DNA of 64,000 nucleotides from Methylobacterium sp. WSM2598 (GTDB lineage Bacteria > Pseudomonadota > Alphaproteobacteria > Rhizobiales > Beijerinckiaceae), in contig NZ_KB900609.1 of assembly GCF_000379105.1 (NCBI RefSeq), forward strand, positions 4,574,544 to 4,638,543, given 5' to 3'. Shown one piece after another: positions 54,513-63,231 of the stretch (its first letter is position 1; each line of letters starts with the position of its first letter). Position numbers and translations under genes: made by a program. The notes below the pieces were generated by a model, which made no database searches, had not been told where the DNA came from, and was given only the letters and a program-made list of their open reading frames with translations.

Positions 54513-55430
54513 ATGCGGCTGCCTGCCTTCGCCCACATCACTGAGGTCGGCCCCCGCGACGGCCTCCAGAACGAAGCCCGCTTCATGCCGACCGAGGACA
54601 AGGTCAGGCTGATCGAGCAGCTGGCGGCGTCCGGCCTCGGCGAGATCGAGGTGACCTCGTTCACCCATCCGTCGTGGATCCCGAACCTCGCCGACGCCGA
54701 GGAGGTCGTGCGGGCGACCCGTCACCTGCCGGTCGGCGCCTTCGCGCTCATCCCCAACGCGCGCGGCGTGGAGCGGGCGCAGCGCGCCGGCATCAAGGGC
54801 ATGACCTTCGTCTTCTCGGCGACGGACAGCCACAACAGATGCAACCTCAACCGTTCGACCGAGGAATCGCTCGTCGAGATCCTCGACCTGCACGCGGCCG
54901 CGGGAGCGGACGGGCTGCGGCGGCGGATCTCGCTGTCGACGGTGTTCGGGTGCCCCTTCGAGGGCGCGGTGCCGGATGAGCGCATCCACGCCATCGTGGC
55001 CCGGCTGGTCGCGGGCGGGTGCGAGCGGATCGGCCTGTGCGACACGATCGGCATCGCCGATCCGGTGCAGGTCGACCGGCTGTCGCGGGGGCTGATCGCG
55101 CGCTTCCCCGGCATCGTGTTCGAGCTTCACCTGCACAACACGCGCGGCTGCGCGCTGGCCAACGTCCTGGCCGGGCTGCAGGCCGGCATCGTCCACTTCG
55201 ATACCGCCATCGGCGGGCTCGGCGGCTGTCCCTACGCGCCCGGCGCGACCGGCAACGCCGCGACCGAGGACGTCGTGTCCATGCTGGAGGCGATGGGCGT
55301 CCGCACCGGGATCGACCAGGCGGCCCTCCTGGCGAGTGACCGCCACCTCGCGCAGTGGCGTGGCGCGCCCCTCGACAGCGCGGTCTGGCGCGTCGCCCAG
55401 CGCTGCTCCTCCGCCGAGACTGCACCCTGA
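54513..55430 (+). CDS. HMG-CoA lyase family protein
   Basis: 305 residues, a DRE-TIM metallolyase. ITEVGPRDGLQNEARFMPT (about 9-27) carries the Arg-Asp catalytic pair, FELHLHNTRGCALAN the metal-binding His-x-His, and GGLGGCPYAPGATGN the catalytic Cys loop. The first enzyme studied splits HMG-CoA into acetyl-CoA and acetoacetate; relatives act on other 3-hydroxy-acyl-CoAs such as citramalyl-CoA. It is 5 bp after the dehydrogenase. No leucine-degradation genes (liuABD) are near, so the substrate need not be HMG-CoA. Confidence 0.9.
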   Translation: MRLPAFAHITEVGPRDGLQNEARFMPTEDKVRLIEQLAASGLGEIEVTSFTHPSWIPNLADAEEVVRATRHLPVGAFALIPNARGVERAQRAGIKGMTFVFSATDSHNRCNLNRSTEESLVEILDLHAAAGADGLRRRISLSTVFGCPFEGAVPDERIHAIVARLVAGGCERIGLCDTIGIADPVQVDRLSRGLIARFPGIVFELHLHNTRGCALANVLAGLQAGIVHFDTAIGGLGGCPYAPGATGNAATEDVVSMLEAMGVRTGIDQAALLASDRHLAQWRGAPLDSAVWRVAQRCSSAETAP

Positions 55431-56276
55431 GCTTTGGCCGACATCCGCGCTCCCGCCCTTCCGGCTGCGGGGTGACCCTCACGACTGTTCCGCTCGCGGC
55501 CGATGTCCCCGACGTTACCGCGACGGCGCGGATATCGACCGTGACGAGGCCGGCGTGATCGCGCGCCTCGCGACGGTTCGGGACGATTATCCGGGCCGCA
55601 TCCGGCCTCGACCAACCGCCGGATGCGAGGCCCGTCTGCGCACCGCCCCCAAGACGCCCAGAGCTCAACCTGCGGCCTCGTCGCCCGCACCGGCGAGGCG
55701 GCGCAATCTGGGCCAGGGGACGATCGCGCCGGGTGCCTCGTGGCTGCTATCCGGTGGCGCGCAGGGTTCGTCGTTAGTGAGGGCGGGCGGCCCCGTTCGA
55801 CCGCTGCGACTGATCGGCAAAGGCGGAAGCTGGCCAGCGACGACTAAGGCTAGGGTCAAAACCAATCAGCTTAGCCATGCAAGGGGCTGCTCTCGACCCT
55901 ACCAGACCCCCGGAATGCACTCTCATAACCGCCGCTGCTGACCCCAAGCGGACATTTGAACCGCTGGCGACCAAGGTCTGGATGGGGTGGAGGCTGTGTG
56001 ATAACGCAAAGGCGGCAGGAGGATCTTCCCTCGATAACCCTGGGCAGCGCCGGAATAGGCACCCAGTTGGCATCTCGGCCGCCATCCAGGATGCTCGGAT
56101 AACGGCTGTGTAGAAGATTATTCTCCGATTTCGGAGCGCGCCTGAGTTTTCACACGGCCTCGGTGGAGAGCCGCCATTGGCCCGTTGCCCGAAAGCCGAC
56201 ATTCGGCTTTTCTCCCATTCCTGCCATCCAGCTGACCCAAGCGGCATCTCCAAATCGGCCATTCGCCGACTGGACA
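55431..56276. other. Long gene-poor segment
   Basis: About 850 bp after the catabolic operon. Several overlapping frames exist on both strands, none with a ribosome binding site, start and family resemblance together. It probably consists of eroded genes. No hairpin of terminator quality was noticed. Confidence 0.4.
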
Positions 56277-56510
56277 TTATGGATCCTGCCCTCCCTTGGC
56301 TGGGATCGCCCATCGCTGGCCACGCAGGTTCGGCAGCGAGGTCTCGTAGTCGCGCAACAGGGCCGCTGCCTCGGCGGTGTCACACCCGGCCTTGCTGAGG
56401 CCGATGATGATCGCAGTCAGCGCCGTGACCTGTGTCTCGGCCTCCACGATGCGGCGGTCCAGCGCCTCAAGGATCTCGTCCTGCCTCTGCGATGGCCTAC
56501 CGGAGCGAGG
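56277..56510 (-). pseudogene. Degenerate small coiled-coil ORF
   Basis: Minus-strand frame GRPSQRQDEILEALDRRIVE, then AETQVTALTAIIIGLSKAGC, then DTAEAAALLRDYETSLPNLR looks like a conserved helical small protein, but lacks a start codon with ribosome binding site at its expected beginning; only an internal GTG is available. Likely a truncated or frameshifted gene. Function unknown. Confidence 0.4.
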
Positions 56511-56609
56511 AGATCGAAGCTCGCGGCTCGGCGGGCTCCTAAGGAATGGACCGGATGTACTCGCGCTGCGCCGCCGGAAGAATGGGGCAACCATTCCAGA
56601 GGAAGTTCG

Positions 56610-57401
56610 ATGGAGACACTTGCCACAATAACCGTGATGGATCCCGCCGGATCCGGAGTCGCTCAGGTACCACCGCAGGTGTCTCCGGCGCCGGAAGCGG
56701 ACAGCCCCGTCTGTGCGCTGGCGCGTAAGCTCGATGGCTTTGCCCCGCTCTCGGTGCAGGATCGAGCGGCGCTTGAAGGCCTGACCGGCTATGTCCGGCC
56801 GGTCGAGCGGCACACCGTCATTGTGGAGCAGGACAGCGTGGCCAATCACGCGCTCATCGTCTTCGCCGGGTTCGCGAGCCGTGACAAGCGACGTGCGTCC
56901 GGCCGCCGCCAGATTGTGGCTTATCTCGTCCCCGGCGATCTGTGCGACCGCGGTGTCCTCCACAACTACCCGCTCGACCACACGATCGAGACCCTCACGC
57001 ACTGCCTCGTCGCCAAGGTTCCGCGCGTGGCTTACTTCGACCTGCTCGGCCGGCATCCCCGCATCGCGCTCGCGCTCCAGTACGCGAGGCTCGCCGAAGA
57101 GGCGACGGCGCACGAGTGGGTGGCCAATGTCAGCCGCTCGGGCACTGAGCGAATGGCGCATCTCCTGTGCGAACTGCTGGAGCGCCTGGGATCAATCGGC
57201 CAGGTCTCGGATGGTCAGTATGATCTGCCGTTGACCCAGGTGGATCTGGCCGACACACTTGGCCTGTCGTACGTGCACGTCAACCGCGTGCTGCAAGCCC
57301 TACGACGCGACGGGCTGATCTCGCTGCGGGGACCGCGCCTGCAGATACTCGCGCCGCAGCGGCTGCGTCAGCTCGCGGAGTTCGAGGCCGGGTATCTCTA
57401 G
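56610..57401 (+). CDS. Crp/Fnr-family regulator without iron-sulfur cysteines
   Basis: 263 residues. A cyclic-nucleotide-binding-like domain spans about 45-165 (LEGLTGYVRPVERHTVIVEQ, IVAYLVPGDLCDR), then a winged helix with LTQVDLADTLGLSYVHVNRVLQ (about 210-231). The four-cysteine iron-sulfur motif of oxygen-sensing Fnr proteins is absent, and so is a clear cAMP-binding RxS, so the signal is unknown. GAGGAAG lies four bases before the ATG. It is convergent with the GAF-PAS-REC-LuxR gene, 62 bp apart. Confidence 0.87.
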   Translation: METLATITVMDPAGSGVAQVPPQVSPAPEADSPVCALARKLDGFAPLSVQDRAALEGLTGYVRPVERHTVIVEQDSVANHALIVFAGFASRDKRRASGRRQIVAYLVPGDLCDRGVLHNYPLDHTIETLTHCLVAKVPRVAYFDLLGRHPRIALALQYARLAEEATAHEWVANVSRSGTERMAHLLCELLERLGSIGQVSDGQYDLPLTQVDLADTLGLSYVHVNRVLQALRRDGLISLRGPRLQILAPQRLRQLAEFEAGYL

Positions 57402-57463
57402 CGAACGCCGGCTGTCTCGAGGCCCATAACGGCCCGCTTCCTACGCGGGCGCTGGGCTGCGAC

Positions 57464-58972
57464 CTAGTCGCCGTCCTGAACGGTGGGACGCACGCCAGCT
57501 GCGGTCGCGATGAGAACGGCCTCGGGTAGGGTGTGGGCGCCGAGCGCCTCCATGACCCGAGCCCGGTGGATCTCCACCGTGCGCGGGCTCAGGCCCAGCG
57601 TGCGGGCGATGGTCTTGTTGGTCCCGCCCGCGAGCAAACCCTCCAGCACCGCGCGCTCGCGCGCGGAAAGCGCCGCAGTCCGGGCACGGGCCTCCTCGCC
57701 CTGGCGCGCCCGATCAGCCTCGGCGTGGATCTCGGCGAGCGCCGTTCTAACCGCGAACAGCAGCACCTCCGGTGTCCAGGGGGCTTCGAGGAAATCGACC
57801 GCTCCCGCCTTCATGGCGCGGACCCCGAAGCCGACGTCGCCCCCGCTCGCGCCGACCGCCAGCACGGGCAGGTGCGCACGTGCCGCCTTCAGCGCGCTTG
57901 TGGTCACCAGGCCGCTCGCCTCCTCGAGGTCGAGCACGACGCAGCCCGGCATCAGCGAGCCAGCAATCTTGAGGAGGGCCTGACCGCTCGCAAAGGTCTG
58001 CACCTCGTACCCGGCGGCTTGCAGGGCACCAACAAGGCTACTCCGGGCGTCGTCCCCAACCGCGACCACGTAGGCGCGCAGGCCGGTGTCGGTGGTGATG
58101 TCCTGCGCGATCCCGCCCGCTGACCGGCTCCGTCCGTCAATGCCCGGGATCGGGAAGAAGGTGTCCCGGATGCGGCGCACCGCGTGGTCTGAGGCGCGCT
58201 GGATGCGATACTCCAACACGACTGTCTCGCCGCCGCCGACCCGCTCCAGCGCCTGCGCGGCGGCGTCGCGGTCCTCCGGGTGAAGGCTGGCGAGCCAACT
58301 CGCGAGGTCCGGCATGTCCTCGGCGGACATGCCCCAGACCTGCGCGAAGGCCGGGCTGAGATAATTGAGTTGTCCGCTCTCCAGGTCGGCGAGCCAGAGA
58401 ACGTTCGCCGAATGCTCGGCGAAGCGCTGGAAGCGCTCCTCGGTCAAGCGCAAGGCACTCACCTTCTGCAGGCGGTCGATCACCGGCCCCAGGATGATGG
58501 CGTAGGTGCGCAGGAACTCGGTATCCTCTTTGCCGAAGTCGCGCGGTTCGGTCGCGTCCACCTGCAGCAGGCCGTAAGCCTTCCAGCCGGGCACGAAGAT
58601 CGGCACGTTGGCGAATGCGATGACTCCGGCCTCCTTCATGAACGCGGGGACATCAAAGCGCTCCTCCTTGCGGATGTCCTGCGTGATGGTGGGCCTGCCT
58701 TCCTTGATCGCGAAGGTCTCGGAGGAGCGCTCTCTCACGGGTAGGCGCAGCCGACCAACGATGCCCGGCTCCCAGCCGACGCCAGCCCGCACGAGCAAGC
58801 TTTGCCCGTCCCCTTGGATCTCTAGGATCTTGGCGCGGGTGATGCCGCAAGCCTCGGCGACGAGACGGCAGGCTTCAGCCAGCACCTCGTCGAGGTTCTC
58901 GCTGCGCAGGACGAACTCGCCGAAATCGGCCAGCACCTGCTGGCTCTTCATCATCTGCTCTTGGCTGGGCAT
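57464..58972 (-). CDS. GAF-PAS-receiver-LuxR hybrid regulator
   Basis: 502 residues: GAF (about 20-165), PAS (about 175-300, FQRFAEHSANVLWLADLESG), a FixJ-like receiver (about 320-435) and a LuxR helix-turn-helix (LSARERAVLEGLLAGGTNKT then IARTLGLSPRTVEIHRARVM). In the receiver the acidic pair and phospho-acceptor Asp (VVLDLEEA) are kept, but the conserved Lys of the KPF-type motif is replaced (EAPW). There is no kinase domain in the protein or beside it. It probably senses a small molecule directly and acts as a transcription factor. The start MPSQEQMM is chosen over a 49-residue upstream extension. Confidence 0.85.
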   Translation of the reverse strand: MPSQEQMMKSQQVLADFGEFVLRSENLDEVLAEACRLVAEACGITRAKILEIQGDGQSLLVRAGVGWEPGIVGRLRLPVRERSSETFAIKEGRPTITQDIRKEERFDVPAFMKEAGVIAFANVPIFVPGWKAYGLLQVDATEPRDFGKEDTEFLRTYAIILGPVIDRLQKVSALRLTEERFQRFAEHSANVLWLADLESGQLNYLSPAFAQVWGMSAEDMPDLASWLASLHPEDRDAAAQALERVGGGETVVLEYRIQRASDHAVRRIRDTFFPIPGIDGRSRSAGGIAQDITTDTGLRAYVVAVGDDARSSLVGALQAAGYEVQTFASGQALLKIAGSLMPGCVVLDLEEASGLVTTSALKAARAHLPVLAVGASGGDVGFGVRAMKAGAVDFLEAPWTPEVLLFAVRTALAEIHAEADRARQGEEARARTAALSARERAVLEGLLAGGTNKTIARTLGLSPRTVEIHRARVMEALGAHTLPEAVLIATAAGVRPTVQDGD

Positions 58973-59303
58973 TGGAGTTCCCCGGCGCTGAGCGATCAGG
59001 CGCTTGTCAGCGAAGAACCGTGGCTCGGACCCTGCGCAGCACCTCAATAACTGGTGTACGCGCGAGCCAGGGCTGGGTCCAAGCCCGTTCCAATAGGGCT
59101 TGATGAATGGAACAGCCATGCTGGAACATGGCCGTCCTCGGCCAGCCCCGGTCGTTCAGGGCCGATCAGACCGCCGGTAAGCAGACCTTCCGAACGCCCG
59201 AGAAGGGTCGGAAGCGGCCCTTCAGATCTCGGCAGCTCAATGTCGGCTCCTGGCGCGCAGCGGCCCTAGCCCACACTACGCCTAGGCTTAGGTTGCAGTC
59301 GGG
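58973..59303. other. Gap between the hybrid regulator and the MmgE/PrpD gene
   Basis: 331 bp upstream of the hybrid regulator. No gene recognised; should hold its promoter. Confidence 0.35.
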
Positions 59304-60761
59304 TCAGGGCGCGAACAATTGCCGTAGTGCTCGGACGTCCTCAAGATTTTCGAGGTCGTTGATACGCGCAATCAGGTCGTCCGCGCGCGATACCCCAAGC
59401 ACCGGCACGATCAGGTCGCGAACCTTCGCGTTAACCCGCTCCGTGCTCAGGGGGTTCTCCTTCGTTCCCGGCGGAAACTTCGTGAAGTGCTCGAGCCTGC
59501 GCCCGTCGGCAAGGATCACCTCGACCCGCGCGCTGCGCGGAGCCTCCCGTGTCATCAGGCCGGGATCGCCCACCACCTCGACCTTCTCCCGCACGGACTG
59601 GATGGATGGCTCCTGCATCAGCCTCGGATCATGGCTGTCGGCGAAGGAGACGGCCCCCTTCACGAGCGCCAACGCGACGAGGTGCTGACAGTTCACGTCT
59701 GGCATGGCGCTGTGCCCGACGATGCCGACCGCGTCGGTCGGCAGATGCACCACGACCTGTCGCACATCGGTGGCCCGCAGGCCGTGGCGCTCGCGCAAGG
59801 TCAAAACCGCGTCGAGCGGCGACTGGATCGGGTACCCGACCGAGAAGGTCTTGATCGCGGTCTCGGTGACGAAGAAGCGGCTCCCGAGCCCCTCCAGCAT
59901 CGCCTCGGGCTTTGGGTCGCTTGAGAGCGCGATGAACAGGTTGTGCGTCCCGTCGAGGACGTCAGCGACACCGGTCAGGCCGGCTTGAACCATGGAGACG
60001 GCAGTGACGCCGTTGCGGGCGCCCATGCCGGCGAAGTCGAACGCCTTCTCGATGTGGTCCTCGTCCTTCACCCAGCTCCACAGGCCCGAGACCTGCTGGG
60101 CCGCGTAGGACAGCGCGAAGCGCGTGCTCCGCTCGTCGAGGCGGGCGAGTATGGCGGCCGCCCCGAGCGCACCGAAGGTCGAGCTCGTGCCCTCTGCGCT
60201 ACGGTGGGAGCCGCGCACAAGGTCTGGCCCGAGCGCCAGCAGCAGCCGGCAGCAGAGATCGTAGCCGAGCGCCACGGCGCGGATCATCTCCAGGCCGGAG
60301 CGGCCCTCCTTCTCGGCCATCGCGAGAGCTGCGGGCACGGTCGCGGAGCCCGGATGCGCCTTGGTGACCGGCTCGAAGTCGTCCGTCTCGTCCGCGTGGG
60401 CACACATGGCGTTGGCGAGCGCCGCGTTGATCGCGGTCGTGCGCAGGTCGGAGGCGACGACGGTGGCCTGATCGGTGCCGCCGAGGCCGCGCACATAGGC
60501 CGTCGCCAACTCGCCAGGCCGCATGCGAGCGCCGGAGATCATGGCGCCGAAGGTGTCAAGGATGCGGTGCTTGCAGGCCTGCACGACCTCGGGCGGCAAA
60601 GGCCGGTCCCGCGCCTCGACCATGTAGCGGGCGAGCTGTCCGGTGACCTCGCCACCGGCCGCGGCCACCCGCACGGGACTGGCGGCTGCGGCTAGGAGGC
60701 TGCCCGTCACTTGCAGGAACTTGCGTCGATCCGTGCCATGTCCTGAAGCGGTCTGGGACAT
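59304..60761 (-). CDS. Exported MmgE/PrpD family protein
   Basis: 485 residues. A twin-arginine signal (DRRKFLQVTGSLLAAAAS, about residues 9-26) is followed by the MmgE/PrpD fold: HRILDTFGAMISGARMRPGE, ANAMCAHADETDDFEPVTKAHPGS and FSVGYPIQSPLDAVL are conserved. PrpD is 2-methylcitrate dehydratase and relatives include cis-aconitate decarboxylase and iminodisuccinate epimerase, all cytosolic; an exported member is unusual. AGGAG precedes the ATG. No propionate (prpBC) genes are adjacent. Substrate unknown. Confidence 0.85.
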   Translation of the reverse strand: MSQTASGHGTDRRKFLQVTGSLLAAAASPVRVAAAGGEVTGQLARYMVEARDRPLPPEVVQACKHRILDTFGAMISGARMRPGELATAYVRGLGGTDQATVVASDLRTTAINAALANAMCAHADETDDFEPVTKAHPGSATVPAALAMAEKEGRSGLEMIRAVALGYDLCCRLLLALGPDLVRGSHRSAEGTSSTFGALGAAAILARLDERSTRFALSYAAQQVSGLWSWVKDEDHIEKAFDFAGMGARNGVTAVSMVQAGLTGVADVLDGTHNLFIALSSDPKPEAMLEGLGSRFFVTETAIKTFSVGYPIQSPLDAVLTLRERHGLRATDVRQVVVHLPTDAVGIVGHSAMPDVNCQHLVALALVKGAVSFADSHDPRLMQEPSIQSVREKVEVVGDPGLMTREAPRSARVEVILADGRRLEHFTKFPPGTKENPLSTERVNAKVRDLIVPVLGVSRADDLIARINDLENLEDVRALRQLFAP

Positions 60762-60984
60762 CTCCTGCTCCTCCCCGAGTTCTGTCGTGTGGTGGGCGGC
60801 TCCTACACGTCGGTGTGTACGAGATGGGGCGGTACCGCTCTGCCGGCATCCGGCCAGGCTCGACCTGGCGGCCGTCGGTGGGACCTGGATCGCCGTGTAG
60901 GTCGGCGCCGGCGGTCTGCGAGGGGAGCAGCGCCGCGCAGAAGGCGATGCCACCGGCGCACAGGGCACAGGTACTCATCGCGGT

Positions 60985-61063
60985 GCCCAGCCGCCCGGTT
61001 GAAGCTTCCCCAGTTCGCGATGCTGAGAAACGCCTGGAGCCCCAGGAAGTGGGCCCGCTCCAT
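60985..61063 (-). pseudogene. LysR regulator N-terminal remnant
   Basis: MERAHFLGLQAFLSIANWGS then FNRAAGH is the first ~27 residues of a LysR helix-turn-helix; the reading then becomes unrelated. It lies upstream of the MmgE/PrpD gene on the same strand and may be what is left of that gene's regulator. The rest of 60762-61261 holds nothing else recognised. Confidence 0.55.
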
Positions 61064-61261
61064 CGTGCCCTGCCGGCCTGTGCCCGCAGGCGTCGCTGAT
61101 CCACCGAAGTGGCACGCTTGCGGTCGGGCGAGAAGCCTTTCTGCGAGGGATTGATGGACTGAGTTCAGGTGGGCGAGATGATCTCCGCCCTTCTTCGCTC
61201 TGTCCTGTGTGGCACCACCAGATAGGCGCTCACGGACGCGATCCGCTAGACCAATCTCGCG

Positions 61262-61540
61262 GTGCGTCACGTACAGCCGGCGCGCGAATGGCGCCCGTGG
61301 TGCGTGAGGCGGAGGGCGAGCGCGAGTTGGCGGATTATGCGCTGGGGCTTCCCGCCGCCCCCGAAGCTCGGCACCCAGCCCGTCACAAACGTCCGCAACG
61401 TGATCTCGTCCTACTGGCGGCCATGGTTCAAGCGCGCGTTCCGCTGCCTCGTGTCGGCCTCCTTCAGCGAGTACGCCGAGACCAAGCCCCGCAAGACGCC
61501 GGCGACCGAGATGCATTATTTTGCGGCCTTCTACCAGCCG
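61262..61540 (+). pseudogene. SRAP (YedK/HMCES) domain remnant
   Basis: MRWGFPPPPKLGTQPVTNVR then RCLVSASFSEYAETKPRKTP matches the core of SRAP proteins, which cross-link abasic sites in single-stranded DNA. The upstream part (APVVREAEGERELA) is in another frame, so there is a frameshift near 61335. The catalytic N-terminal Cys and the C-terminal half are missing. Confidence 0.6.
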
Positions 61541-61711
61541 CAATCAGGGCGGCTGAACCGAAGCCCCGCCTACCGCAGGAAAGGCCCTCGACCGGGAGCG
61601 GCGTTGTCACGCCTGATTGGCGAAAATCGCCGGCTGCTTACCACGCGCTTACCAGCGTCTCATCCTGGTAAGCGCCCGGTCGCTTAGTTTTCACTAAATG
61701 CTTGAGTTTGA

Positions 61712-61757
61712 TGGCGCGCCCGAAAGGATTCGAACCTCTGACCCCCAGATTCGTAGA
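61712..61757 (-). tRNA. 3' half of tRNA-Arg(ACG), integration scar
   Basis: Minus strand runs from the anticodon loop CTACGAA through the T arm AGAGG-TTCGAAT-CCTTT to the acceptor CGGGCGCG-CCA. Upstream of the anticodon loop the tRNA match stops: the 5' anticodon stem cannot pair. This is what remains at one end of an element that integrated at the anticodon loop, so it marks an attachment site. Confidence 0.75.
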
Positions 61758-61862
61758 TTGGGGCAGGGTGCTGGAAATACTCAGTTTTTCTGCAAACCAA
61801 ACACAAATCTGATCCTGAACGATCAAGGGGTTACGACCCAAGTTGCAAACCACGAAGGGTTG

Positions 61863-62072
61863 GTGCCGAGCCCCGAAACGAGAAACGCCGCCCCGGGGGT
61901 AGGAGCCCGGAACGGCGCAAAGGAAACGTCTCGTCAGCGCTCATCCCATAGCCACGGCCAGCCGGCCGGCGCAAGCCGTCTCTTCGCTCTGGTCGACAAG
62001 AGCGGGTCAGTGGCGGGGGTCTTCGCCCGCCCTAGCGCGGTGCGCGCCTACCTGCATGGGGGCGTCGCATGA
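61863..62072 (+). CDS. Possible small gene preceding the mobile-element operon
   Basis: The last ~40 codons (GASRLFALVDKSGSVAGVFA, then RPSAVRAYLHGGVA) look protein-like and the stop overlaps the next start as ATGA, the same coupling seen in the two following junctions. The start is unclear (GTG 61863 is a placeholder). Upstream of it the frame runs through the tRNA scar antisense and is spurious there. Confidence 0.3.
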   Translation: MPSPETRNAAPGVGARNGAKETSRQRSSHSHGQPAGASRLFALVDKSGSVAGVFARPSAVRAYLHGGVA

Positions 62073-62389
62073 TGGCCGACGTCCTCACCTTCCCACGTCA
62101 CCGCATACGCCGACTTGAGGCCGACGCAGTGCGGCTTGGCTACGACTGCGGTGACTGGTGCGCCGAGCTGTACCGGCGCGGGCAGTTCCTGCGCCGGATC
62201 GGCTACGGCACCCTGCGGCATGCCCGCGCCGAAGTGGAGCGGATCCAGGCGAACGGCCTGCAGCGGCTGCCGGATGCTCGGCCGCACTGGACCTCAGTCG
62301 CCTACGGCGATCTGAGCGACGGCTCCCTGGACAATGTGTTTGGCGACCTTCCCCGTGACCTCCTCGACGATGGAGGCGACGCAGCATGA
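62069..62389 (+). CDS. Hypothetical protein of the mobile element
   Basis: 106 residues: RRIGYGTLRHARAEVERIQA in a mixed alpha/beta sequence with an acidic C-terminus. Two adjacent ATGs. Its end overlaps the next gene by ATGA. No family recognised. Position at the edge of an element, coupled to a primase gene, suggests an element-specific accessory protein. Confidence 0.5.
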   Translation: MMADVLTFPRHRIRRLEADAVRLGYDCGDWCAELYRRGQFLRRIGYGTLRHARAEVERIQANGLQRLPDARPHWTSVAYGDLSDGSLDNVFGDLPRDLLDDGGDAA

Positions 62390-62640
62390 CCGCGCCTCGC
62401 CCCGACACCAACCACATCAGCCACGGCACGTCCGAGATGTTGTTCGCCTGCATCGTCGAGGCTCTTGATCTAACAATGTTCAAGGCGGGCCTCGCAGCCG
62501 ACTGTGCCGCCATCAACGATCGCGCTGGCCTGAACTACCACGCTCGCCAAACCGCGATCGTGTTCGAGCAGGTCCTCGGCCTTCTCGCCATGCTGAACGA
62601 GGCCAGGAAGGCCGCGCAAATTGCGGAGGAGTTCGCATGA
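62386..62640 (+). CDS. Hypothetical protein of the mobile element
   Basis: 84 residues, mostly helical (MLFACIVEALDLTMFKAGLA; AIVFEQVLGLLAMLNEARKA). Starts and ends in ATGA overlaps with its neighbours, so translation is coupled. No family recognised. Confidence 0.5.
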   Translation: MTAPRPDTNHISHGTSEMLFACIVEALDLTMFKAGLAADCAAINDRAGLNYHARQTAIVFEQVLGLLAMLNEARKAAQIAEEFA

Positions 62641-63231
62641 TGCACGACTTCTCCGAACGCGTGCGCGCGGCCAGGAAAGCCGCTGAAGCCAGCTATGACT
62701 TGGGCCGTGACGAACCCGAGACGGAGGCGCGCAACGCGCCTCCACCCCGCAACGACATCGTGACGGAAGACAGCGCGGCGTGCGAGTTCACGGCCCTCTA
62801 TGAGGGCCGCCTGCTCTACTGCCACAGCTCCGGCTCGTGGTTCGAGTGGAACGGCTCGGCATGGCGGCCGGACCGCACCGGCAAGGCATTCCAGTGGGCC
62901 AGGGAGATGATCCGGCGGCTCGTCTCAGACGAGCGCGACAAGGCCCGCTTTGTGGCGTCCAAGACCAGCTTCGCGCTTGGCGTGGAGCGGTTCGCCCGCT
63001 CGGATCCGGCCTTCGCCGTCACTGCCGACGCTTGGGACGCTGATCCGTGGCTGCTCGGCACGCCCGGAGGCACGGTCGATCTGCGCACTGGCCAGTTGCG
63101 GCCTGCGAGGCCGGACGAGCGGATCACAAAGCTCGCCGCCGTCGCGCCAGCCCGGTTGCCGGATTGCCCGCTCTGGCTCGCTTTCCTCGAGCAAGCCACT
63201 GGCGGAGACGCCGAGTTGGACTTGCTTCGGT
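62637..63231 (+). pseudogene. Phage/plasmid primase-helicase (P4/D5 type), truncated by IS3
   Basis: The N-terminal ~198 codons of a D5_N/P4-type primase: FEWNGSAWRPDRTGKAFQWA, ADAWDADPWLLGTPGGTVDL and PDERITKLAAVAP are typical of the region before the helicase. The reading is cut at ...GGDAELDLLRF where the IS3 element begins, so the superfamily 3 helicase domain is lost unless it continues beyond the window. It should have driven replication of the integrated element. Confidence 0.7.

Noticed and set aside
61698..61862. Frame starting MLEFDGAPERIRTSDPQIRR
   Set aside because: The IRTSD peptide is the well-known false translation of a tRNA antisense strand; here it crosses the tRNA-Arg half.
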